Source: an uncultured Collinsella sp.
GTDB taxonomy: Bacteria > Actinomycetota > Coriobacteriia > Coriobacteriales > Coriobacteriaceae
Reading direction: 5' to 3'
DNA length: 13,556 bases
Assembly: GCA_900754435.1 (NCBI GenBank)
Contig: CAAECT010000054.1
Location: 1-13,556, forward strand
Below, in pieces: positions 1 to 10,100 of this stretch. The notes under the pieces are model-generated. The model made no database searches. It saw nothing but the letters and a program-made list of their open reading frames with translations, and was not told where the DNA came from. The position numbers and the translations under genes were made by a program. How positions within the stretch are numbered: position 1 is the stretch's first letter; each line of letters opens with the position of its first letter.

Positions 1-54
1 AACCCCCAGGACACAATCCCGGGTTCACGAAGGGCTGCGGGGCGCGCCGGCACC
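1..54. other. Left edge downstream of the defence operon
   Basis: 54 GC-rich bases after the stop of the last defence gene, including the 8-bp palindrome GGCGCGCC (41-48). No T-rich terminator for the minus-strand operon is visible here. The rise in GC relative to the operon suggests the native chromosome may resume close to the operon's end. Confidence 0.3.
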
Positions 55-1788
55 CTATCCAACCAATACTGCCCCCAGAAGATTTGCGAACTTCTTGGCG
101 GGGCGCCTATTCGCTTTTTCGCCCATCGCCACGAGCGCGTGGTTGCAGGCATCCTCATTCATGTCGCAAACAATTCTGAGCTCATGCCGCGCCCTTGAAG
201 CAGCCGTATAAAACAAAGTTCCAGGCTCTGGCATGTAGCTCATGGACGGCTGTTCCCATAAGGCTTGATCAACATCAATCATAATTACCGCAGCAGCCTC
301 CATCCCCTTGAACTTCCTCACCGTATGGACGGGAATCTTCTGACCTTTCCACCTCTTTAGGTTCTGGTCACCAGCGAAACAGCACGACAGCTTAGAGTTT
401 TCCAGTGTCTTGCATGTGATAACCACAATGTCATTAATACCGGCGTTCTTGAGTAAATCAATGTGCTTATCCACAAATGCCTCTTGCGCGGCGGCGTCAC
501 AATTAATCATAAGCAATGGAGGTTTTCCGAGCCTAGCCATAACCTGCATTCTAAAACCGTGCGCTTCACCAAGAGCACTCAGGGAAGACTTCTCGATAGC
601 CTCCGTATTCCGGCAGTTTACATAAAGCGTTAGCTTGCAATCGGCATCCATAAGGAAGCTGGGCATAGTTGAGCCTTGGACAAACTGCCTTTTATCGTAA
701 AAGAGATACATCGTGCTTTCCGGCCTCGAATCCACGATAGAACGCAAGGTTTCGAGCACCATCGCATCTTCAATGGCTTTGAGGCCAAAGTCTTGGCCTT
801 CGTCTATTACGATGTGCTGATAGGGAAACGAGTCAGGGTGCTCCATGAGCTCTTCGGTCAGGCAGGCATAGTTTGGCTCGAGAGAATTGCAGGCCTTGCA
901 GGCGTAGCCCGGAATTGTATAGACGTCAATTTCCGGGACATCGTTGTACCTTCTAGTAATCTCTTCCTTCAAAAGCGAGTTAAAGCACAAAAAGAGAACC
1001 CTGCCCGTACAGGCGGCCTGCTTAGCTCTCTCAATTGCAATGAGAGTTTTGCCAGTTCCTGCCGCCCCGTTAATTACCGCTGTCTTCTGATCCTTTATGA
1101 AATTCAACACGCGAGCCTGCGAGTCCAGCAGCCTTGCGAACACGAAGTCGTTATATCGATAGTCCACCGAATTCGTCGGGACGATATCGAACTCCGGCAG
1201 GAGCACTTTATGCAAGACCTCTTTAGCCTCATCATTGGAAAGCCTCGTCTCCCTTCCTCCGACATCCATGCTCATGATGCGAACTATTTGTTGAGTTGGA
1301 TCCCCAAGGTCCGTCTTGCACAGAGTAATATCGCGAGAAGCCTCGGGAGAGTAATCAATAAAACCAAGTTCATGTGCCCCCAGGGACGGAAGCCAAACCG
1401 CATGAGCGACCTTGCACCTACCGCAAAGCTCCCCTAATCCCACATCCTCAAAGCGTTTAATAAGCTTCCATTTAATACTATCAGCCTGTCGGAAAGGGCC
1501 ACCGTGCCTCCTCATCGATATGCCACTTCCGTACAGCCACTCACCGTTTTCGCAGCGAATTCTCCCCGCTTTCGCCTCGATAACAAGAATGCCGAGCTTG
1601 CGATTAAACACGACGAAATCGGCTTCCCTCTGTTCAATAGCGTTTCCATCCACAATATCCAACATCTTGTATGAATGGATAACCGTAAAATCATCGGGAA
1701 GCTTACTCAACGCGTAATAAATCTCCCCTTCACGACTCCGATCGTCGAATTCAGCCGGGCCAAGGCTCGGTATCATTCTTGCAGCCAC
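55..1788 (-). CDS. NERD-domain nuclease fused to UvrD-like SF1 helicase, third gene of defence operon
   Basis: Complete 577-residue protein. Residues about 18-75 look like a NERD (nuclease-related) domain, a PD-(D/E)XK-like fold: E22, D57 in READFVV, then E71-A-K73. A superfamily 1 helicase core follows: Walker A GAAGTGKT (241-248), Walker B IDEGQDF (328-334), YDKRQ with Q368, NCRN with R393, motif V-like KFKGME (492-497) and motif VI-like YTAASRAR (527-534). The core is compact, with no large 1B or 2B insertions evident. No signal peptide or membrane segment is seen, so it should be cytosolic. The start is GTG at 1786-1788, two bases after the TAA of the upstream helicase gene. An AAAGAGG ribosome site at 1796-1802 lies 7 bases away, which favours this start over the ATG at 1774-1776. 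Inferred role: DNA unwinding and cleavage supporting the upstream defence proteins. The family assignment is firm; the link to Druantia rests on operon position only. Confidence 0.88.
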   Translation of the reverse strand: MAARMIPSLGPAEFDDRSREGEIYYALSKLPDDFTVIHSYKMLDIVDGNAIEQREADFVVFNRKLGILVIEAKAGRIRCENGEWLYGSGISMRRHGGPFRQADSIKWKLIKRFEDVGLGELCGRCKVAHAVWLPSLGAHELGFIDYSPEASRDITLCKTDLGDPTQQIVRIMSMDVGGRETRLSNDEAKEVLHKVLLPEFDIVPTNSVDYRYNDFVFARLLDSQARVLNFIKDQKTAVINGAAGTGKTLIAIERAKQAACTGRVLFLCFNSLLKEEITRRYNDVPEIDVYTIPGYACKACNSLEPNYACLTEELMEHPDSFPYQHIVIDEGQDFGLKAIEDAMVLETLRSIVDSRPESTMYLFYDKRQFVQGSTMPSFLMDADCKLTLYVNCRNTEAIEKSSLSALGEAHGFRMQVMARLGKPPLLMINCDAAAQEAFVDKHIDLLKNAGINDIVVITCKTLENSKLSCCFAGDQNLKRWKGQKIPVHTVRKFKGMEAAAVIMIDVDQALWEQPSMSYMPEPGTLFYTAASRARHELRIVCDMNEDACNHALVAMGEKANRRPAKKFANLLGAVLVG

Positions 1789-1790
1789 AG

Positions 1791-4700
1791 TTATGCCTCT
1801 TTATAAATCGCGCCCATCACATCTTCGGCAGAGCACTCGCCAACGACAAACAGGCTCCAGCCCGAAACGTTGCGCCAGGCGGACCCAAATACCTTTTTAA
1901 AATCGCCCGCTGACTCCTCGTCAAGAAGAATGACCTTGGACTTGCGCCAAACAAGCGTGGCGTAAGCGCTGTCGCCGTCAGCATCAGATAGCTCCACATC
2001 TTTGTCCGGAGTCTCCCAGCGCAAATGCGAATCGCAGCTCGTCATTTCACGAATCAACTCGATCCACTCCTCCGAAGAATTAGATCGGATTGACAGCTTT
2101 ATCGCTTCAGCCAGCGACAGCGCCTCGTTGTTCGCACCTTCATCAGAGGCCCATAGCTCAAATCCATCAACTGGGTTGGGGACACCAGCCTTGTAATCGA
2201 GCTCTTTATCCTCATCGGCATTACCAGCAAAACGGCCGGATGACGAGGCAGTAAGAAGAGCTCCCAAAATTCGTTTTGCAGCCCCGCGGGAAAGATTCGC
2301 CTGCACAACTTGGTTGTAATAATTTGCAATACAACCGTAGCAGCAAGTTTCTTCACCACAACCGCAATGGCCATCTACGACCTTATAGGCCTCTTCAATT
2401 AGATCCGTCACCTCTTTGCTGAGCTGGCGTACATGACCGGCTCCTCCGGGCACGTCATCATAGATGAGTATTGAGAAGCTGCCTGCATCATTTTTGTATG
2501 TAGTCCCTCCGAGTTCGGTCTCGGGAACCTCGAGGATTTTAGCCGCAGCGGTAAACAGTGCCCACATCACAGCTTCCCAGTCGCCATCGCTGCAAACTGT
2601 CGCCTCATCGAAATCAAATACGAGCTCGAGGACGTCGCTCACAAATGCCGTACCCAGCGCACTGAACCTATTAATCTTTGGAGCAGTGCCGCTCTTCTCG
2701 CACCAGTAGGTATGTTGGATCTTCTCCCCACCAACAGCAGCGCGATTGCAGTAAGAGCAGACTTGGAAGCCCTTAGCAGGGCTATTGAGCACACAAAGTT
2801 GCCCGTTCTCGGCATATTTTACTTTCACCGCACCGCCAGGAAAACAAAACTCCCTGGTCGCAGTCTCGTTAGGCCAGTGCTGGCTAAAGTGCACCGATGC
2901 ATACCCCTTTGGCCTCGGCCTTCTAAGCCCTATGCCTTTTTTGTTTTCCGTGCCGACAAAACCATAGGAAGGTATGAGCATATTCTTTTCGAGAGCAAAC
3001 TCGGTATGGCAAACGGGACACTCGCCTTTATCACTGTAGTTTTCAATGGGCCATACAAATGTTTCGCAATTTGGACACTTTCCATACCTGCGCTTTCGCA
3101 ACTCTTGCCCTTTCGGCTTTCTGAGTCCAACGGACTTCCAAAGCGTCTTGCCGGCAACGATTTCCGCCCCCGGTGCATATTCCCTAATGGCTTGACGCAT
3201 ACCCCTAGAAAGCTCGAGCCTGTTCTCACCTACAGAATTCTCGATATCAAGAAGATGGAGCTCTACGAGATCAGTCGGAAACCCGTACTTAGGCAATACT
3301 CCGCTCTCGGCAAGAATTGCGATAGTTCTCTCCTTCTTGAGCGCATCCCTAGACTTTAGAAGTTTGGATGCGAGAATGTCGTTGACGCCCATATTCAGCT
3401 CAATACCATCCTGAATACGCTCAAAATCAGCATGCTTAAGGCTATGCGCAAGGAGAAGCCTGCCACCGCTTCCGCTCTCAGCCGAATCGATTGGCCCAAC
3501 GAGCTTTGCTATCCACCCCCACTCGTTTACGCCAACTTCTTCCGCCACAGGCATGCCTTGCGGAACAACGCGGACGAGCTGTTCATAGACACTCTTTGGC
3601 CGCGATGCAAGGAAGCGGCGAAGATCTTCGAGGCCTTCCGGCTCCGATTTAGAAAGATCCATAAAGTCGTTGTATCCATGAGAGCAGTCTTTGCCCAAGC
3701 TCCGGCTCGCGTAGCGAAAGAACTCAGACATAGCGACGGCGAAAACATGCCGTATCGCAATGGCATCGTTATTCAGATAACACATTGGCACTCTCGTGTT
3801 GCCGCCAATTATCTTGGCTGGGTCCTCAAAGTACGCGACATCATGGGGCCGCAAGCGAGCAAACGTGATGGCATATCCAGGCTTGCCAGCGCGGCGTCCA
3901 ACGCGACCGGCTCGTTGCGTATAATTCGCGGTACTAGGTGGAACGTTTCTCATAAAAATGGCCCTCAAATCGCCAACGTCCACACCCAGCTCAAACGTAG
4001 TCGTGCAACTCAAAACATTAACGTTGCCTTTGATAAATTCGCTCTGTATTTCTCTAGCCTTTTTGGATGACAGCTGTGCCGTATGTTCCTCAATGTCGAG
4101 GGGAAGCGCCTCATCTTGATATACCGTTTTATAAAAGCGGTCCTTGTTTTTTGCCTCTGCGAAGCTCATTTTCACCATCGTACCGTTGCATTTCGTTGTC
4201 GTGCAAACGCCACGTGTATCTAGGTGAGTCTCACATCCACACGCATCGCAACGATAGACAATATCATCGTTGGAGTGCGGATACATAGTCCAAATATCTC
4301 TGCTGAGCCTAAAGTGTTCAGGCGAATCAATCAAATATCCTTCGCCCTTAAATAGCCTGCAACTCAGATACTCCCCCATAAACTGGAAAAGACTTTGCAG
4401 AATCGGGCGAACGTCCTCACGGGTCAGCTCGATACCGTGGACCCTTTTGACGTACTTGCGAATAAAGGCGCTGCGCTTGTTTTCTGTACCACGTACAGCA
4501 TCTCCCGCGAAATAAACGATATCCCTAGACGCAGAGCTGCCTCTCTCAAGCACGACAAGGTTGCCGCGCTTCTCATGATTGTTTCTGAGCTCAGGGACCC
4601 CTTCAGGAACCTCGATAACGTTTTTCTCTCGGAGCAGTTCAAGACAGGTCCTTACAAACAAAATGTAGTCTTCGCATGAAAGCCAGGTGACCCCATCGGC

Positions 4701-7106
4701 ATTAAGTATATCCACTTGCCTTGCGACAAGCTTTTTCGCCCCAGGATGGGAAAACCCCTCGTTAAATTCAGTAGGCTCGATCCTTACAACGCCAAGGCCT
4801 TCAAGGCTGTTCCGCGAATCCTCAGCCGCAAGCTCATCGAGAATCCAGGCCGTCGCCTGGCCCCTCTTGTTGGAACCCAAGACCCCCGGATATCGCCTCT
4901 TTGCAACACTTGTTATCCAATCAATAACTGAGCTCGGCTTACAGCCCTCACCGTCGCGGGACAGGGCCTCCACCGCTTCTCTTATCAGCTGACGACGTGT
5001 GATGTTTCCATAAGTTCTGTCCATTGCGGGCGCGAAGAAAGCCGCGTCCTGGCGCTTGTCCGAGAAGCAAATAACACTTCCGGCCCTGCGCTCTTCATCG
5101 AGGTCTGCGAACAAATCATCCTCGTCAGCTTCCTCCTCATCAAAAGGCGGAATATCCCTGACCAGGTCGTAACAGACGACACTGCCTGCAGCTTCAGGCG
5201 AAACGCGCATTGGCTGAATTGCCACAACGGACTGATATCCACAATGACGACAACGCGCCTCTGCTTCATCTGCTTGTTTTTTCTCGTTTTGGTTGAGCGC
5301 AATTGGGATGCGCGCAACAATCTCATGCTCGAAACGATGAGCACCACCCTCGGCTTCATGATACAAAGACCCGCATATCGGGCACAGCCATTGGATCTTC
5401 TCATCGGGATCTCTCTCCGATTCGCCAGAGAGAAGACGGTAGTAGACTCTCGGAAGAAACTCGTCGTCGGAATCCGTTCCTTCGTGTCGAGGACTTAGCC
5501 ACGCAGTCTTCACCTCGGGATCAGAGCTCTCCTCACCAAGGATGTATGCCTGCCCACAATGGCGACAGACCGACACCTCATATACAGGAGTATCGTTTTC
5601 ATCGTCATAATGCTCCGCAATCGTTTTATGAGGAGTCAGCTTACGTGTATGCAGATTTAAATAGATGCCCTCAGGAGCACGCAAGAAGGAATGGTAGCGA
5701 CTCGTAAGAATGGGAACATCCTTGGAGCGCTGCGCAGAGGAAAGCACCTCAACCATAGCAGTGAGGATTTCCACACCCCTCTTATCTCCCGTGAGCTCTT
5801 CGATCTCAAGCTCCTCAATGGTGTCAAGATCAGTGAGGTCGAAAAGACGCTCGCAGCGTCTCACCAGTTTTGCCGCAGACGATTCACCCAGAAGGATCTT
5901 TCCTAGTCCCATTAGGGGGGACTCGCCGTCTAGTCTCGCTACAACCTCTTCAGGAGCTCCACCAGACGTGAGCGTGCTGCGAATGTCTTCTACGCTTGCG
6001 TTTTCAGGATCGGAAAGTTCCCTGCGAAGTTCCGCCCAAGTGTCTAAAGAAAGCGTGCCCCAAGGCTTTTCGTCAAGGGCATCTTGGGGCTGATCTTTCT
6101 CGCTCGTGATGACGTCAAGATTCGCGGGGTCACTTGAGAAGACCTCTCCAAAAAGATCCTGAGCAAATATAGCTACCTTAGGCATATCCTCTTCTGAGCC
6201 AATTGTTGCGGAGGTTGCATAACAATGAAGCTTGGGCAGTTCTCCCGTTTCCGATTCGATACGAGCCTTTACTCGTCGCAGCAAATATGCGATTTCGGTG
6301 CCAAGCGCGCCTGAATAAACGTGCGCCTCATCGATGGCGACATGCCGCCAGTTTGCACCAAATGCCCCTTCGAACAGCGGCGCATCCTCCGGACGTAGAA
6401 GGAGATACTCAAGCATAGAGTAGTTTGTAAGCAAAATGTTGGGTGGGTTCTCACGTATTTTCTCGCGAGAGATGATTTCATTTGGCAGTCTAGTTTGATC
6501 CGGGTTTTCGTCTTTCCACTTACGGAGAGCCACGGACTCTTTCTCCTCAGTGTCGCCGGTATAACGCCCGAAGGTGACATCGGTCCCCTTCAGCAACTGA
6601 CGCAATCGTTTAAGCTGATCGTTTGCAAGGGCGTTCATCGGGTAAAGAATCATGGCACGGACGCCAGCGGAACGCCCGCTCTTTTCGAATTCTGAGAGGA
6701 TGTCATTCAGAATCGGAAGCAAAAAGCACTCAGTCTTGCCCGAACCCGTACCCGTAACGACGGCGTAGTTACGTTCGGCAACGCTCTTTTCAATAGCCTT
6801 AACTTGATGCACATATAAGGGGCGATAGGGGTCAAAGTTATGCGTCTCCCCTCCGCCTAAACTCATCATGCCCTTGCAAAGTAGCCCCTCGTCCACCAGT
6901 TCGGCCACAGTTTTATCCTTGCGGTACGGAGGCGCCGCCTCAAGAAACGGTCCCTTTGCAAGATATCCCGGCTCGCAAAGAATCGTCTCAAGCTGCTTCT
7001 GCAAATCCGCGTCATCAAAGTGAATAGTGGTAGCGATGTACTCGCGATAAGAGTCCTCCACTTTGCGCGCGGTCTCAATGGGATTGAATTCTTTCACATT
7101 CGTCAT
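1791..7106 (-). CDS. druE: DruE-like giant DEAH-box helicase with zinc ribbons and DUF1998 domain
   Basis: 1771-residue superfamily 2 helicase, probably cytosolic. RecA1: a Q-like region near residue 101, motif I TGTGSGKT (118-125), DEAH (259-262) and TSAT (298-301). RecA2 opens with FSDKRQD (681-687), but motif V (TTTFELGVDVGD, 1035-1046) and motif VI (QRAGRVGRR, 1064-1072) come about 350 residues later, so RecA2 is split by a long insert. Zinc-ribbon-like cysteine pairs sit at 514/517, 575/578, 619/622, 953/956 with 968/973, 1344/1347 with 1363/1366, and 1450/1453. The DUF1998/MrfA-type end has VPGGAGH (1552-1558) and Cys 1581, 1583, 1588, 1589 and 1592. Residues 1645-1771 form an extra C-terminal domain. 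Size and architecture fit DruE, the hallmark of Druantia anti-phage systems; DISARM usually separates the helicase and DUF1998 parts into DrmA and DrmB. The ATG start is preceded by GGGAG at 7113-7117, 6 bases upstream. The helicase call is secure; the druE name is tentative. Confidence 0.8.
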   Translation of the reverse strand: MTNVKEFNPIETARKVEDSYREYIATTIHFDDADLQKQLETILCEPGYLAKGPFLEAAPPYRKDKTVAELVDEGLLCKGMMSLGGGETHNFDPYRPLYVHQVKAIEKSVAERNYAVVTGTGSGKTECFLLPILNDILSEFEKSGRSAGVRAMILYPMNALANDQLKRLRQLLKGTDVTFGRYTGDTEEKESVALRKWKDENPDQTRLPNEIISREKIRENPPNILLTNYSMLEYLLLRPEDAPLFEGAFGANWRHVAIDEAHVYSGALGTEIAYLLRRVKARIESETGELPKLHCYATSATIGSEEDMPKVAIFAQDLFGEVFSSDPANLDVITSEKDQPQDALDEKPWGTLSLDTWAELRRELSDPENASVEDIRSTLTSGGAPEEVVARLDGESPLMGLGKILLGESSAAKLVRRCERLFDLTDLDTIEELEIEELTGDKRGVEILTAMVEVLSSAQRSKDVPILTSRYHSFLRAPEGIYLNLHTRKLTPHKTIAEHYDDENDTPVYEVSVCRHCGQAYILGEESSDPEVKTAWLSPRHEGTDSDDEFLPRVYYRLLSGESERDPDEKIQWLCPICGSLYHEAEGGAHRFEHEIVARIPIALNQNEKKQADEAEARCRHCGYQSVVAIQPMRVSPEAAGSVVCYDLVRDIPPFDEEEADEDDLFADLDEERRAGSVICFSDKRQDAAFFAPAMDRTYGNITRRQLIREAVEALSRDGEGCKPSSVIDWITSVAKRRYPGVLGSNKRGQATAWILDELAAEDSRNSLEGLGVVRIEPTEFNEGFSHPGAKKLVARQVDILNADGVTWLSCEDYILFVRTCLELLREKNVIEVPEGVPELRNNHEKRGNLVVLERGSSASRDIVYFAGDAVRGTENKRSAFIRKYVKRVHGIELTREDVRPILQSLFQFMGEYLSCRLFKGEGYLIDSPEHFRLSRDIWTMYPHSNDDIVYRCDACGCETHLDTRGVCTTTKCNGTMVKMSFAEAKNKDRFYKTVYQDEALPLDIEEHTAQLSSKKAREIQSEFIKGNVNVLSCTTTFELGVDVGDLRAIFMRNVPPSTANYTQRAGRVGRRAGKPGYAITFARLRPHDVAYFEDPAKIIGGNTRVPMCYLNNDAIAIRHVFAVAMSEFFRYASRSLGKDCSHGYNDFMDLSKSEPEGLEDLRRFLASRPKSVYEQLVRVVPQGMPVAEEVGVNEWGWIAKLVGPIDSAESGSGGRLLLAHSLKHADFERIQDGIELNMGVNDILASKLLKSRDALKKERTIAILAESGVLPKYGFPTDLVELHLLDIENSVGENRLELSRGMRQAIREYAPGAEIVAGKTLWKSVGLRKPKGQELRKRRYGKCPNCETFVWPIENYSDKGECPVCHTEFALEKNMLIPSYGFVGTENKKGIGLRRPRPKGYASVHFSQHWPNETATREFCFPGGAVKVKYAENGQLCVLNSPAKGFQVCSYCNRAAVGGEKIQHTYWCEKSGTAPKINRFSALGTAFVSDVLELVFDFDEATVCSDGDWEAVMWALFTAAAKILEVPETELGGTTYKNDAGSFSILIYDDVPGGAGHVRQLSKEVTDLIEEAYKVVDGHCGCGEETCCYGCIANYYNQVVQANLSRGAAKRILGALLTASSSGRFAGNADEDKELDYKAGVPNPVDGFELWASDEGANNEALSLAEAIKLSIRSNSSEEWIELIREMTSCDSHLRWETPDKDVELSDADGDSAYATLVWRKSKVILLDEESAGDFKKVFGSAWRNVSGWSLFVVGECSAEDVMGAIYKEA
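1796..1802 (-). promoter_or_regulatory. Ribosome binding site for GTG-started helicase gene
   Basis: AAAGAGG on the minus strand lies inside the last codons of the DruE-like gene, 7 bases before the GTG at 1786-1788. It supports the GTG start and translational coupling to the upstream gene, whose stop codon lies between the site and the start. Confidence 0.6.
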
Positions 7107-7118
7107 TATTTGCTCCCG

Positions 7119-10100
7119 CTAGTTAAGATTGATTCTTGTCGCATATTCTCTCCGGGAGTCCCCAAAGAAGTCGCTCGGAGACATTTCGACGGCAACCCCC
7201 CTCTTGCTGCTCAGCTGCCTTACCACGCTGGGTGGAAGAAAGACCTCTGTAGAGCCCTTTTCTGCAGAGGCTGTAGCAATTGGCTTATCGTCACTTTCCT
7301 CATACTTAGAAATCCTAAAGAACCTGAAATGGATGTCGCATAAGGGCTTGCCTTCAAACCGAAGAACATATCCAAGGGATTCGGCTGGCAATAGCTTCCA
7401 CCCGTTAATGCCGAGCCCTTCGGCACAGTCAAGCATTTGAACATCGGTCCAGGCTTGCTTCAGTTCTCCCGTTGACACGTCATCGCCGTAGCACAGAGAC
7501 AGCTTCAGGGGAAGACTGACGGACGCTTTATAATCAGCTTGTTGAAAGAGGCTTGCATGCCTAAAGAGATTGAATCCGTATTCGCCAGGCTGCATGAGGT
7601 TCTTGAAGAAAAGAGGTTTTGAACCGAGCATCACTAGCACGGCCCTGTTGTACCTCCAACCATAGGAGACAATCTTGAAGTTTGCCGCACTGGGACCGAG
7701 CTCCAACGCATCTGCCAAACAGATTGGGCGCTCTTCGGACAGATTCGCAAGTCTGCCTGGCATGTCAACGTCTATTGCAGCAAGGGCCAGTTTGGCATCG
7801 GTCTCTTTACCACTTTCTCTCGACCTAATGCGAACATGCAAGAAATCATCCTTCAGAAGCGCCTTCGCTTCATAGTGCTCCCATGCATTGAGAGAATCGA
7901 ACCTCCCACATTCGCCTTTCGCGTCGTCGTCTTCGTAAACGGGCGCGACATCAATGGGGAGGCACGCTTGGAAGCCATATTCCGCCACAGCGCGCCCATG
8001 ATCAATGCTGATGGACAGAGGCCTAAAAGCTTGTATGGGCACCACCGTAAATCGGTAGCGAAAAACGACCTTGCCAGCGGCAGATTTCTGCCTCGCCTCA
8101 ATGATGCACTCTTCGATATGCCGACTGAATAGACTCGTTTTTGAGGGATCGAATACTATTCTTGCAGAACCCGAATTATCAGCATCGTCTTCCCATATGG
8201 CAGAACGCGGCATCGACACCCGCTCTCCATCGCAGCAGCATATAATGTCCAAGTCTTTTAGGGCACTCGCGCCATCAAGCGCCTCAATGCTCACAGAGGG
8301 AAGGCCGTCGTTTGTATTAAGCTCGTTCGGAATACACCCATACAAGTCAACGCCGTCGCTCGTCTCTCCGATAATGCGTTGTTTATCAATCTTTGCGACA
8401 TATCGTTCTTGCCAAACGGCAAGCTCCTCGCCCGAAAGCACGTTAACAACCGAACCTGACGAACCGGGTTCAACGTCATAGATATAAATCTGATTATCGT
8501 CCCAATCACCAGAAGTCTCATACTCCGAGACGGCTTTCATGCCTTGACCGGGAACGATTTTGTACCCATCTTTTACAATATACGCGATGCGACGCTTTTT
8601 CGTTAACCGCTCGCTCTTGCCGCGCAAACGGTAAAAGCCCTTACCATCCTTTATAAATTCAAAACACCCGGGCTTATTCCTACTAAACGACTGGCTCAAC
8701 GAACTAAGCTCGATATAGTCACCTGCTCGCTCATCTTTATGCATGAGCTTCAATTCCACGTCGTAACGAGCGCGAGGGTTAACGGCAATGCTAACGGCAT
8801 TTAAAATGCATTTTCCGACACTCATATCGAATTCAGAACTTGCCTTTAGCTCGCCGTCAACATAATAGTCGATCTTGTCGCCAGCAAAACGCAGCGGAAA
8901 TTGTTGACGCGGCCAGCGCATGGTCACAACACCCTCGGATAAATCCAGCTGCAAGCTGGCAATAGGAAGATAGATCAATCGATGGGCGCCATTTCTCCGT
9001 CCTTGGGAAGAACCAGTGGCCTTTCCTTCGGTCGTCGAGGACGGCACGCGTTCTTGATTGTCACGAAGAGCCTGCATTGCGGCTTCAGGCAGACCGAAAC
9101 TAGACAGCATCGTGTAGCGGCTTCCGACCCTATTTGAGTCCACAATTTGCGCCGCCACACGCATGGACGCCTCAAATAATGGAGCAATGGTTGAATCGGG
9201 AGCTTTCTCAAGAATGTTAAGAACCGCCTTTTCGGGAGCATACCGACTCTCAGGGTTCTTTAGCTCCCTAAGAACAGAGTGACCGTCCATCTCTCCGCCA
9301 AAACCTAAACCGCCTTGAGAGACTTCCCGCGCGAGCGGAAGTAATTTTTCCCACAGGTTTGACCAGGAATCTTCCGATAAGCCTCCGTGGAGAAGAGTAG
9401 TGTAGAAGTAGTAATTAACCTCCTCATCGCGGCCATACAAAGGCATTCCACGCTCTTCAACATGTTTAATAAAAATGTGCTTTACTATCCCCTGCACGCC
9501 GCCGTCGCGAATGCCAAGACTGGCAAAGAAGTTGCCCCACAGATTATGGCCATTGAATACCCTACGCGCCTTGTTGGCAACATAAACCATAAAAGCGTTA
9601 GGCAAACACCTATCAATCAGCATCAGAACAATGCAAGGTTTTGTTGGATAACGTTTTATGAGCTCTTCAAAAGCTGCGCTGAGTTCATCAAGGTCTGTTG
9701 AGAATTCCTCAAATACCTGATAAACCATGACGTTTTCAGACCTAGATTCCAGGTCGTCGAAGGCACCCCGAGATCTTTCTTCAAATTCCTCCAGCTTTGC
9801 TGAAAACAGCCCATGGGAGCGCGTAAGCGGAAAGCGGCTCAAGTCATATTCATATTGCTCAATCGAAGACGTTGCCTCGGCCTTTGGCTCGTGAGGAAGT
9901 CGGCATTTCAGCGGGGCCTTCACGCTCGCTGGTTTCTCGACCATCTTGGGCTGAAGCATAGAAGCAGCAAAGGCGTCCGGGGCCGCACGGTATTTCTTTC
10001 GCATCTTAATGATTGAATCGGCATATCTGCTATCGAAACGAGCGTCTATCTCTTTATCGGTAAGAGACAAAAGATCGGGCAAGTAGCAAAAACCAGCATT

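Noticed and set aside
676..1437. 253-codon plus-strand open frame within the NERD-helicase gene
   Set aside because: It is antisense to a gene with intact nuclease and helicase motifs, and its translation shows no domain pattern.
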